From Clostridium sp. (lineage in GTDB: Bacteria; Bacillota_A; Clostridia; Lachnospirales; Lachnospiraceae): a stretch of 12,310 bases of DNA. The translations under genes were made by a program, and so were the position numbers. Location: positions 1 through 12,310 of the forward strand of contig JAMPAW010000102.1 in NCBI GenBank assembly GCA_023666975.1, given 5' to 3'. Positions within the stretch are counted from its first letter, which is position 1, and each line of letters opens with the position of its first letter. Under the pieces are notes generated by a model. It saw nothing but the letters and a program-made list of their open reading frames with translations. It did not search any database and was not told where the DNA came from. Shown one piece after another: positions 1-6,834 of the stretch.

Positions 1-2
1 AA

Positions 3-245
3 GACCGGGAAAAGGAGGTTGTTTCGATTATGATGAGTTTATATGACGAGGAAGAAGTTATGCGCTCTTATATCAAAAGTGAGCGTTATGAAGCGGCACA
101 GGAAGCTGAACGGAACAAGGCAAAAAAGACAGCTATACGCATGATAAAGGCTGGTAAAATGTCATTGGAGGATATAGCTGATTATACGGAGTTACCGCTT
201 GATATCATTAAGGAACTGGAAAGCCAGGCAGTGCAGTTGGCATAA
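3..245 (+). CDS. C-terminal tail of an Rpn / PD-(D/E)XK transposase-family protein, partial at left edge
   Basis: The frame is open to the left edge of the window, so this is probably the 3' end of a longer gene. From the internal ATG at 30 it gives 71 residues; AAAGGAGG at 11-18 lies 11 bases before that ATG and could drive an independent start. The residues before the ATG read REKEVVSIMMSL, and the second copy downstream keeps REKEVV with a synonymous Arg change (cgg versus agg), which favours coding rather than leader. The remainder is a charged helix followed by a small helical motif (LEDIADYTELPLDIIKELE). This resembles the tail of Rpn/PD-(D/E)XK nuclease-like transposase proteins (recombination-promoting nucleases). 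The nuclease core is not in the window. I am fairly confident of the family resemblance and unsure whether the product is the long protein or a 71-residue one. Confidence 0.55.
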   Translation, partial: DREKEVVSIMMSLYDEEEVMRSYIKSERYEAAQEAERNKAKKTAIRMIKAGKMSLEDIADYTELPLDIIKELESQAVQLA

Positions 246-325
246 AATCCGTTCTATTCGTTCAAATCAAATGCAAATTTTTAAGGGAATATTTAGCGCG
301 AAGGGAAAAGGAGGTTGTGACGATT

Positions 326-520
326 ATGATGAGTTTGTTTGATGATGAGCAAATAATGAGAACTTATGCGAAGGATATTGAAAAGGAAACGGAAAAAAAG
401 TCAGCCGCAAGAATGATTAAAGATGGAGAACTCACTCTTGAAAAGATTGCACGTTATGTGCCAGCCTTGTCAATAGAGGAATTAAAGGAAATCGAAGCCG
501 AGGTTATGCAGCTGGCATAA
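326..520 (+). CDS. Second Rpn-type C-terminal tail, tandem paralogue, possibly a gene remnant
   Basis: This 64-residue frame begins at the ATG at 326, with AAAAGGAGG at 306-314 giving an 11-base spacing as in the first copy. A GTG at 317 lies only two bases after that motif and is an unlikely start. It is clearly related to the preceding gene: MMSLFDDEQIMRTY against MMSLYDEEEVMRSY, and the same closing (V/M)QLA. The frame stays open upstream to 212, and the stretch from about 281 reads LREYLARREKEVV, which looks like the helix preceding the tail in Rpn-family proteins. It may therefore be a 5'-truncated remnant of a longer gene rather than an independent small gene. No catalytic residues are present and no function can be assigned to the tail alone. 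An intrinsic terminator follows 33 bases after the stop. Confidence 0.5.
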   Translation: MMSLFDDEQIMRTYAKDIEKETEKKSAARMIKDGELTLEKIARYVPALSIEELKEIEAEVMQLA

Positions 521-552
521 TCAGCAAAACAACTAATATCGGATAATAGCGT

Positions 553-593
553 AAAGGCGCATGGAACAGTGAATGTAGACCATGCGCTTTTTT
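553..593 (+). terminator. Rho-independent terminator after the tandem Rpn tails
   Basis: A 12-bp stem (553-564 with 580-591) has the GC-rich core GCGCATGG/CCATGCGC and ends in a run of six T at 588-593. Three further pairs (ACA 566-568 with TGT 574-576) can shorten the loop. Position and form fit a terminator for the transcript of the small upstream frames, insulating the next gene. Confidence 0.75.
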
Positions 594-649
594 GCAAATT
601 CAAAAATAATCGGGGAGAGGAGGTTTGGCAGCCCAAATCAACCAAATTC

Positions 650-678
650 TTGAACAGATAGAATAAATATGATATAAT
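650..678 (+). promoter_or_regulatory. Sigma-A promoter of the large surface-protein gene
   Basis: TTGAAC at 650-655 and a perfect TATAAT at 673-678 are separated by exactly 17 bases, and TG at 670-671 makes an extended -10 (TGaTATAAT). Transcription should begin near 685, leaving a leader of about 50 bases before the ATG at 736. A weak 7-bp hairpin (622-628 with 633-639) lies just upstream. Confidence 0.75.
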
Positions 679-735
679 TCTACGCAAAAGTCTGATGAAC
701 ATTTAATAAAAATACGGTATAAGAGGAGGAGAACG

Positions 736-3700
736 ATGAAAAAGAAGAATCATAAAGGGTGGTTATCCACCCTGCTCGCCACGGTACTGGCAGTCAGCCT
801 GTTTGCCGGCATTCCGTCCGGCAGCATGGAAAGCGTGCAGGCAGCTACGGCACTGAACAATCCAAGAACTGACAGTGATGGCGTGGTGACCTATGACTGC
901 GTGTACTTTGGGAATTACTGGCAGGAGGATACCAATGGAGATGGGGAGGCAGATAAACAGGATGCCAAGCAGCCCATTAAGTGGCGGGTGTTATCGGTGG
1001 ATGGCAATGATGCATTTTTGATTGCGGACAAGAATCTGGATATGCAGAGATATAATACTTTCGATACTTCCGTAACATGGGAAACCTGTACGATGCGGAG
1101 CTGGCTGAATGGTTATGACAGCAGCCGGAACAGCTATGGAACCGATTACAGCGGGAATGGGGCAAGCTTTATTGGCAATGCGTTTACAGCCGATGAACAG
1201 AATGCTATTTTCAATACAACGTTAGAAAATGCAGATAATTCGTATTACGGTACGGATGGGGGGAATGCGACAACCGACAAGGTGTTCCTGCTGTCGGAAG
1301 AGGATATAGCGAATCCGGCATATGGATTTTCGAATTATGAGTTAAAAAACGGAAATGGAGCTTCGGTAGGAAAGATAGAGGGTTACAGTATTTATGATTA
1401 CGCAAAGCTTCGGTATAATACCGGATTTGCAAAAGGAAGCGATACAGCTTCCGGGTATACATATACGTCCAGTATTGGAACAGGATACTGGTGGCTGCGG
1501 TCGCCGGGCTATGATTCTAATTACGCTATGTGTGTGTATGACAATGGGGGCGTCAATCAGCTTGGTCGCAATGTCCACTATAGCAATCGGGCGGTTTGTC
1601 CGGCTTTGCATTTGAATCTTTCATCTTCTAATCGCTGGTCTTATGCGGGAACGGTCAGCACGGATGGAAGCAGTACCGGGGGAGAGAATCCGCCGGGTGG
1701 TGGCGGAGAGGAGCCGTCCGGTACGGAAACAGCCCTTGTCTTGTCGGAGGAATCGATCGAGGTCGTGAAAGGGGAGGAGGCATATGTTTCTGTTGTCATA
1801 AGCAATCCAAACCGTGATACGCTGACGGAACAGGTAAAGAAAATACGGTATGAAAGTGCAGATGATTCGATTGCAGATGTTCATAACAGCGGGTTATACA
1901 CAGACCCGGCCGAGGGCGTAACCTCTGTAAAACGGGGCTTCCGGATTGACGGGGTGGCTTTTGGGGAAACGGATATTACGTTTTCCAGTCCGGACGGGCA
2001 TTCCGTGGCATGCCATGTAACCGTTATCCCGTCGGATAAGCCGGTGTCGAAGGCAGATGGCTGGTATGAGGGAACTTTGGAGGCAATGGACAAGGAGAAC
2101 CGTATCCTTACGATAGACCGGGAACTGTATAAGGTAGACGAGTACTTTGAGATGGAGGAGGCAGCCATTTTATTAAATAATATGGAAGCGCCGTACATCA
2201 ATTATCAGATTGACAATGATGCGGTTTACTGTATTGAACTTCACCCAGAGGCGGAGTTTGTTGAGGCGATTTACCATGCGGATTTCCTGTTGGAAAATGA
2301 ATATAGCAGTCCGGAAGAAACCCTGTATGCGCAGACACCAAGCGAAATACTCTTTCGGGAATCGCTGAATACCGGGGTGGCAAACGGGGCTGCCGCATGG
2401 AAAGCCCTGACTGCCGTAATGGATGCTGCCGGAGACGGCGGCAAGCTGGTAGATTATGATTATACCCAGAAGGATATGTATATGGCATTAATTTTAAGTG
2501 CCATGGAATGCTCCATGAAAGCAGAAATTGTGGATAAGTTAAATGCTTCCGCAATAAAAGATACCAATGCATTGGTAAAGACAGTGAATGGCGGGCTTAA
2601 AAATGCGGAGCTTATAGGTGCTGCGGGTGAATGGAATGCTTTGCCGTCTGACAAGAAAACCGAGATATACAATGAGGTGTGCAAGAATTACGAAAAAACC
2701 GCTTTTGCAAAGAGTGCAAAGCATTTTTCAAACCTGAAAAAGATGCTGGATTATGCAGATTCCGTGGAGGACTATGTGGAAAAATGCGTGTCCTATTATT
2801 ACATGCATGAACTTTCCGAATCGTCAAAGGCGATGCTTCAGGAGATGTATAACCAGTGCCCTGCGGAAGAAACAGAGCTGAGGGAAGCATTTAAGGAATG
2901 CCTTGATATTATGAATGATTCAGATGAGGAGTTTTGCAGCCGGATAGCCACCAATACGTTTAAGGCAGTGGGAACGGAATTACTGAAATCAGGAGTATCG
3001 TATTACTGGAAGGAAGTTGTGAAAAATACGATCTATGTAAAAAATCCGTATCTGCTGGCATTGAAGGAAGCTTACAGCATGGGAAAATATGTGACCAATG
3101 TATTATTCAATACGGATTCCATGACGGAAAAATATTTTATCATGGCCGCTTCCGTGACGATGGACAGTGTAGCCCGCAGTGCATATAAGGTATTGAAAGA
3201 ACGGTACCAAAAGGATAAGACCGTGGAAAATGCAGAGGCATATATAAGCGCAGTAGATGTTACATTTAATGTGCTGATACGGGATTGTGAAGCTGCGTAT
3301 GATTATGCGGATTCCGGTGATAAGGCAGCGGTAAGCCAGATGTTAAAGGTATTCGGAAGCAAGGGGAATGAAGAATTAAAAAACAGTATCCACGGCATTC
3401 AGACAAGCTATAAGAGCAGTAAACACAGCGCACAGACATTATGGGTAAGCCCGTTGGAGCATACATATCCCGCCATGTTTTCGCAATATGAACATTTGCT
3501 GACTGGAAACAGGCAAAAAGGCAAGGAGTATGATATTCACTGTCCGGTAGATGTCTATGTGTATGACGGAGAGGAACTGGTGGCATCGGTTGTGGACAAT
3601 GTACCGGTCAGCAAGGGGGATATCACAGCGGCGGCGTATGGAAATGCCAAGAGCTTCTATTTTTCAAAGGACAGCGATTATCATTTTGTTTATGTGGGGA

Positions 3701-4521
3701 ATGGAACCGGCACGATGAATATCGATATTCGGGAGTATGATGAGGGAAAAGAACTCCGAAAGGTATCATTTGCCGATGTTCCGCTGGCAGAAGGCACAAC
3801 TTATACGTCAGATGACGGGAATGAATATAATATCCCGGACTATTATGCAATACAGAAAGAGCAGGGCGATACGATCACACCGGATGCCGATACTTTGCAG
3901 CAGGCCGGAGCGGATATTCCGGATGCTGGTTCTGCGAAGGAGGAAGATACAGGCAGTACAGAGGCAGAAAAAACGGAAGGCACGGAACAGATACCGGTAA
4001 GTGCGGTTCAGATATCCGCCATCTCTAAAAAGATTGCTGCCGGGAAGACAGTGCAGTTATCGGTGTCCGTAGCACCGGAAAATGCCACTAACAAAACGTT
4101 GGCATGGACAAGCTCCAATTCCAAGTATGCAACGGTGGATACGAATGGCAGGGTATCCCTGAAAAAGAAGGGAGCGGGCAAAACGGTCACGATAACGGCA
4201 ACGGCGCAGGACGGGAGCAATATCAAAGCAGCTTACAAAATCAAGATCATGAAGCATGCGGTCAAGAGTATCCGTCTGAAAGTGAAAAGCACTTCGGTCA
4301 AAGCAGGCAAAAGCATTACAGTAAAACCGACGATAAAGACAACCGGTAAGAATGCAAACAAGGCTTTGCAATGGACATCTGGCAACACAAAGTATGCTAC
4401 GGTATCCAAGAAGGGCAAGGTGAAGACGAAGAAAGCCGGAAAGGGAAAGACCGTGAAGATTACGGCAGTGTCTACGGACGGAAGCGGCAAAAAAGCTTCT
4501 ATCAAAATTAAAATAAAATAG
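736..4521 (+). CDS. Large secreted protein: DUF6273 domain, helical middle and C-terminal Ig-like (Big_2) repeats
   Basis: The 1261-residue product starts at an ATG 5 bases after AGGAGGA (724-730). Residues 1-36 form a signal peptide (KKKNHKGW, a hydrophobic core, then a VQA cleavage site). Residues about 50-297 match DUF6273: YFGNYWQ, an EF-hand-like DTNGDGEADKQD loop (65-76), IKWRVLSVDG, TMRSWLN, and a closing WWLRSPG...CPALHLNL. A Gly/Pro linker (314-329) leads to an Ig-like segment (about 332-431). A long, largely helical region (about 520-900) has no fold I recognise. An acidic linker (1040-1085) precedes two Lys-rich Big_2-like repeats (about 1088-1172 and 1173-1261), each with W-T-S-x-N-x-KYATV and GKTV-x-ITA motifs. 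There is no LPXTG sorting signal, so it is either released or held by the basic Ig repeats (inference). DUF6273 has no established function to my knowledge, and the role here is unknown. The gene has its own promoter and looks monocistronic. Confidence 0.9.
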   Translation: MKKKNHKGWLSTLLATVLAVSLFAGIPSGSMESVQAATALNNPRTDSDGVVTYDCVYFGNYWQEDTNGDGEADKQDAKQPIKWRVLSVDGNDAFLIADKNLDMQRYNTFDTSVTWETCTMRSWLNGYDSSRNSYGTDYSGNGASFIGNAFTADEQNAIFNTTLENADNSYYGTDGGNATTDKVFLLSEEDIANPAYGFSNYELKNGNGASVGKIEGYSIYDYAKLRYNTGFAKGSDTASGYTYTSSIGTGYWWLRSPGYDSNYAMCVYDNGGVNQLGRNVHYSNRAVCPALHLNLSSSNRWSYAGTVSTDGSSTGGENPPGGGGEEPSGTETALVLSEESIEVVKGEEAYVSVVISNPNRDTLTEQVKKIRYESADDSIADVHNSGLYTDPAEGVTSVKRGFRIDGVAFGETDITFSSPDGHSVACHVTVIPSDKPVSKADGWYEGTLEAMDKENRILTIDRELYKVDEYFEMEEAAILLNNMEAPYINYQIDNDAVYCIELHPEAEFVEAIYHADFLLENEYSSPEETLYAQTPSEILFRESLNTGVANGAAAWKALTAVMDAAGDGGKLVDYDYTQKDMYMALILSAMECSMKAEIVDKLNASAIKDTNALVKTVNGGLKNAELIGAAGEWNALPSDKKTEIYNEVCKNYEKTAFAKSAKHFSNLKKMLDYADSVEDYVEKCVSYYYMHELSESSKAMLQEMYNQCPAEETELREAFKECLDIMNDSDEEFCSRIATNTFKAVGTELLKSGVSYYWKEVVKNTIYVKNPYLLALKEAYSMGKYVTNVLFNTDSMTEKYFIMAASVTMDSVARSAYKVLKERYQKDKTVENAEAYISAVDVTFNVLIRDCEAAYDYADSGDKAAVSQMLKVFGSKGNEELKNSIHGIQTSYKSSKHSAQTLWVSPLEHTYPAMFSQYEHLLTGNRQKGKEYDIHCPVDVYVYDGEELVASVVDNVPVSKGDITAAAYGNAKSFYFSKDSDYHFVYVGNGTGTMNIDIREYDEGKELRKVSFADVPLAEGTTYTSDDGNEYNIPDYYAIQKEQGDTITPDADTLQQAGADIPDAGSAKEEDTGSTEAEKTEGTEQIPVSAVQISAISKKIAAGKTVQLSVSVAPENATNKTLAWTSSNSKYATVDTNGRVSLKKKGAGKTVTITATAQDGSNIKAAYKIKIMKHAVKSIRLKVKSTSVKAGKSITVKPTIKTTGKNANKALQWTSGNTKYATVSKKGKVKTKKAGKGKTVKITAVSTDGSGKKASIKIKIK

Positions 4522-4531
4522 AGGGGTATTG

Positions 4532-4609
4532 TTGAAAAAATATTTATTAATTGATAGTAAAGATGATTTGAATCCAGAATGCGGTTTCTCTATGCAAAAC
4601 GAAATATGA
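4532..4609 (+). CDS. Possible 25-residue leader peptide or gene remnant
   Basis: A TTG at 4532 follows GAGGGG (4521-4526) by 5 bases and opens a 25-codon frame that begins KKYLLIDSKDDLNPECGF and ends at TGA 4607-4609. It stops 13 bases before the zinc-finger frame. The start looks like a plausible protein N-terminus, but the frame is very short and I recognise no homologue. It could be a leader peptide, a remnant or chance. Confidence 0.2.
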   Translation: MKKYLLIDSKDDLNPECGFSMQNEI

Positions 4610-4622
4610 AGGGGGAAGATAA

Positions 4623-4940
4623 ATGGAGACAGCCGGATTAATCAGAAAAGTTCACATGGAATGTCCGATATGCGATAAGGTTCATGAGATTGAGGAGAGG
4701 AAGCGTAAAACTACTGTAGTCATAAAAGGTGAAAAAGTGGTTTATGAGGAGCGGTTTTATTATTGTGCAAATGCAAACGCAGAGGAGAGTGAATTTGAAA
4801 CCGGTAATATGCTGAATGAAAATCTTTTAAGTGCCCGCAACGAATATCGCAAAAAATGTGACTTCTTACTATGAGAGTAAAGCAATTCCAGATGAAGCAT
4901 ACGACACAATGCTTCATCTGGTGAAAGATAATCCGCCTAT
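4623..4940 (+). pseudogene. MqsA/YgiT-type zinc-finger regulator, broken by an internal deletion and frameshift
   Basis: The intact first part (ATG 4623, stop 4872-4874, preceded by GGGGGAAG at 4611-4618) encodes an N-terminal zinc-binding module: C14-P-I-C17, then EERFYYCANA (C48), then ETGNMLNENLLSARNEYRKK. This is the usual N-terminal half of MqsA/YgiT-like antitoxin proteins, which continue into an Xre-type helix-turn-helix. Here the frame ends eight codons after the tyrosine of EYRKK. In the next frame, from about 4860, the sequence reads TSYYESKAIPDEAYDTMLHL, which is the usual C-terminal end of the same family (YESKAIQDEAY type). The DNA-recognition helices between the two parts (roughly 30-40 codons, estimated from recalled homologues) are missing. 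The 3' end then abuts the stop of the convergent gene. The 83-residue product could still be made and bind zinc, but it should not bind DNA as the intact family does. No partner toxin gene is visible. Confidence 0.75.
4888..4921. repeat. 13-bp perfect inverted repeat between convergent genes, possible terminator
   Basis: CCAGATGAAGCAT (4888-4900) and ATGCTTCATCTGG (4909-4921) pair perfectly around an 8-base loop. The hairpin starts 15 bases past the stop of the minus-strand MreB-like gene. There is no clean T run on either side; on the minus strand it is followed by AATTGCTTTACT. It may end minus-strand transcription. It lies within former coding sequence of the zinc-finger pseudogene, so the symmetry may be partly coincidental. 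Confidence 0.45.
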
Positions 4941-5515
4941 TGCTTCCCCTCGCCTTCTGACAATAACCCAATCACGGTCTCCCTGCTCACATGATTTTTT
5001 TCACAATAGGTGAGTAAATCAGATACCGCTTCTTTAACATATTCCATCGGATTTCCCTCGATTCCAATCAGGATATCCATTTTTTTCCGGTACGTTTCGG
5101 GTAATTGGTGAATGATCTTTTCTAATGGTTCATGTTCGTGAAAAAGCAGCGCCTCTTTTGCACCAGACATATATAAGGCATCTTCGTAAGCCTTTTTGTC
5201 AATTTCCGTACTGTTTTCCGGCAGGACGATTCCGATTACCGGCTTCTTCCAGCTTTTCTTATTGCCGTTGGCTTTTTTGATGAGATATTTTAGGAGTGCC
5301 ACAGCAGGCGTAAAGTCGGTTATTTTGCCCTGTTTAAAAGGGGAGAGCACGGTTAGGGATTCTGATTCCGTGGCAGGGACAGCAAAAGCGGATTCGCAGT
5401 CATTTCCATAGGCAATCACTTTACTTCCAGAAATGGCAATCAGGGATTTTTCGCGCAGGGTAATTCCTTTATCTTTTACATAGATTACAATTTCAGCCGG
5501 AACATTTTTTGTCAT
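4937..5515 (-). CDS. Short MreB-like (actin-fold) protein lacking nucleotide-binding loops
   Basis: The 192-residue product starts at the ATG at 5513-5515, with AGGAGG at 5525-5530 nine bases upstream. Residues 9-135 follow the N-terminal half of MreB closely in order: IVIYVKDKGITLREKSLIAI (VYVKGKGIVLNEPSVVAI in MreB), KVIAYGNDCESAF, SPFKQGKITDFTPAVALLKY (RPLRDGVIADF...LKYF), then PVIGIVLPENSTEIDKKAYE and GAKEALLFHEHEP (GAREVYLIEEPMAAAIG). The first phosphate loop (DLGTANT) is absent because the protein starts just after it. Where the second (DIGGGTTE) should come it reads MDILIGIEGNPMEYVKEAV. The C-terminal half of MreB is missing; true MreB has about 335-345 residues. It should not bind or hydrolyse ATP in the normal way. 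It may be a regulator or partner of the MreB cytoskeleton (inference), or a degenerate paralogue. The frame is clean, which argues for function. Confidence 0.7.
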   Translation of the reverse strand: MTKNVPAEIVIYVKDKGITLREKSLIAISGSKVIAYGNDCESAFAVPATESESLTVLSPFKQGKITDFTPAVALLKYLIKKANGNKKSWKKPVIGIVLPENSTEIDKKAYEDALYMSGAKEALLFHEHEPLEKIIHQLPETYRKKMDILIGIEGNPMEYVKEAVSDLLTYCEKNHVSRETVIGLLSEGEGKQ

Positions 5516-5563
5516 TTGAGCATTCCTCCTCGTCTATTTCCAGATAAGTATATCGTACTTTTC

Positions 5564-5592
5564 TTAAAAAATACAGCCAAATTGTATATAAT
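5564..5592 (+). promoter_or_regulatory. Candidate promoter of the ECF sigma/ABC operon
   Basis: TATAAT at 5587-5592 is preceded at a 17-base spacing by a weak TTAAAA (5564-5569). The start point would fall near 5599, about 75 bases before the sigma gene. The intergenic region (5516-5672) also serves the divergent MreB-like gene; a minus-strand TATACT lies at 5552-5547. No typical ECF-type -35 (GGAAC) is evident, so autoregulation is not shown by the sequence. Confidence 0.35.
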
Positions 5593-5602
5593 TTTCATAG
5601 AA

Positions 5603-5621
5603 GAAATTTGGGGAAAATTTC
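5603..5621. promoter_or_regulatory. Inverted repeat in the sigma operon leader, possible operator
   Basis: GAAATTT (5603-5609) and AAATTTC (5615-5621) form a 7-bp inverted repeat around GGGGA. It would sit just after the predicted transcription start of the sigma operon, where a repressor could act. It is short and AT-rich, so chance is possible. Confidence 0.25.
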
Positions 5622-5672
5622 GCACATTTAACCGTTTTATCCGTTGAACATAATGAAGGGAGGAAATCTTGT

Positions 5673-6155
5673 ATGTCGATGGATTTTGATGAACAGTATG
5701 ACTGTATTTATCGGTACTGTTACTACAGGCTCCGCCACAAGCAGCTGGCGGAGGATATCACACAAGAGACCTTCCTGCGTTATTTTGAAGGCAGAGGTGT
5801 GGAAAATACCGGACGGCCGCTGGCGTTTTTATACACGATTGCGAGGAATCTTTGTGTAGATGAATATCGGAAAAGGAAGCCTTTGGAACTGCCGGAGAAC
5901 CTGCCGGGTGAGGATATGGAAAATGCACTGGTGGATTCCGTTGTGCTCAGGCAGGCGCTGCATGAGCTTGACGAGCAGGAGCGGGAGCTGGTACTGCTTA
6001 GGTATGTCAATGAAGTTCCGGTGGCTGATTTGGCAAAGGTATACGGAATTTCCCGTTTTGCCCTGTATCGGGAAACAAAGAAGGTATTAAGAAAACTGGA
6101 AAGGAGGATTTCAGATGAAGAGGGAAATGAAAAGGCAGCTAAAGGGGTTATATGA
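5673..6155 (+). CDS. ECF-type RNA polymerase sigma factor
   Basis: The 160-residue protein starts at ATG 5673, about 9 bases after GGGAGG (5658-5663). Region 2 (about residues 7-70) shows YDCIYRYCYYRL, then LAEDITQETFLRYF for core binding and FLYTIARNLCVDEYRKRK for -10 recognition. Region 4 (about 91-146) shows LHELDEQERELVLLRYVNEVPVADLAKVYGIS followed by the recognition helix ALYRETKKVLRKL. Regions 1 and 3 are absent, as in ECF sigma factors. It would direct RNA polymerase to a small set of promoters. The next gene begins 41 bases before its stop, behind an AAGGAGG inside the sigma coding sequence, so the two are translationally coupled. No classical anti-sigma factor with a ZAS motif follows; the coupled membrane protein is the natural candidate regulator (inference). 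The target regulon is probably this operon and its ABC transporter. Confidence 0.9.
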   Translation: MSMDFDEQYDCIYRYCYYRLRHKQLAEDITQETFLRYFEGRGVENTGRPLAFLYTIARNLCVDEYRKRKPLELPENLPGEDMENALVDSVVLRQALHELDEQERELVLLRYVNEVPVADLAKVYGISRFALYRETKKVLRKLERRISDEEGNEKAAKGVI

Positions 6156-6815
6156 GGCACCAAAGCCAGCCGGAAAGAAAGCATTTCTTCGCAAAATGGA
6201 AATGCCGCCGCTGGACATGGGAAGTATATTATGGATGCAGTGCACTTATATTACCAAATGGGAGTGGGTTTTATCGGTGGTTCTGCTCGGCGGGACAGTG
6301 CTGGCAGGTATTTTTTTGAGGCATACCGGCTTAGTGTGATTTTGGTCATGGTGCCGTTTCTTGCTGTGGCCAGTGTATCGGAGAGCAACCGTTCCGTCGT
6401 ATGGGAGATGAGTGAATTGGAAATGGCGGCAAGATTTTCGCTGAGAAGTATAGTTCTGGCAAGGCTGACGATTACTGGCATAGTAAATGTGATACTGGAA
6501 TTGCTGATTGCTCTGCTGGTTGGGGAAAATGTTGGGGAAACCGTTTTGTATCTGCTGCTTCCCTATCTGCTGACGGCTTACGGAAGCCTGATTCTGATAA
6601 GAAACATTGACGGGCGGGAAGGAATCTATGTATGTGCGGGTTTCGGTGTGCTGGTAGGAGCACTTGCGGGATTCAGTACGTTGCGCTATGGCTGGATTTA
6701 CCGGCCGCAGTATGCCGGAGTCTGGTTTGCTGCAGTCATTTTTCTTCTCTATCTGACATTTGACCAGGGTAAGCGGAACGTCCAACGAATGGAGTTAAAA
6801 TACGATAATGGTTAA
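6115..6815 (+). pseudogene. Six-segment membrane protein of the sigma/ABC operon, split by a one-base frameshift
   Basis: Translation starts at ATG 6115, seven bases after AAGGAGG (6101-6107) and inside the sigma gene. The first frame ends at 6339 (74 residues: a cytoplasmic stretch of about 48 residues, then a membrane segment WVLSVVLLGGTVLAGIF). The second frame carries on the same protein from about 6315 to the stop at 6813-6815 with five more hydrophobic segments (VILVMVPFLAVA, TGIVNVILELLIALLV, VLYLLLPYLLTAYGSLILI, YVCAGFGVLVGALAGF, VWFAAVIFLLYLTF). The frames switch at a run of seven T (6311-6317); one extra T would join them as ...LAGIFFEAYRLSVILV..., about 233 residues. An ATG at 6231 opens the second frame early, but its first 28 residues are out-of-phase reading of the first frame. 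No ribosome-binding site precedes ATG 6348. Possible roles are a membrane regulator of the sigma factor or an accessory permease. It may be a true mutation, a sequencing error or transcriptional slippage. Confidence 0.7.
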
Positions 6816-6834
6816 AAACATATGGAGGCATGGT

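Noticed and set aside
317..325. GTG at 317 as the start of the second small gene
   Set aside because: It lies two bases after the AGGAGG motif, too close for initiation; ATG 326 has the same spacing as the first copy.
1480..1620. Variable region of a diversity-generating retroelement
   Set aside because: The loop lies in an N-terminal domain, and no reverse transcriptase, template repeat or accessory gene is in the window.
4831..5013. Independent 60-residue gene starting at GTG 4831
   Set aside because: It begins in another frame of the zinc-finger gene, ends in antisense of the MreB-like gene, and only its middle resembles the lost C-terminus of the zinc-finger regulator.
6231..6347. Separate gene starting at ATG 6231
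   Set aside because: Its first residues are out-of-phase reading of the upstream frame; real similarity to a membrane protein starts at the T7 run.
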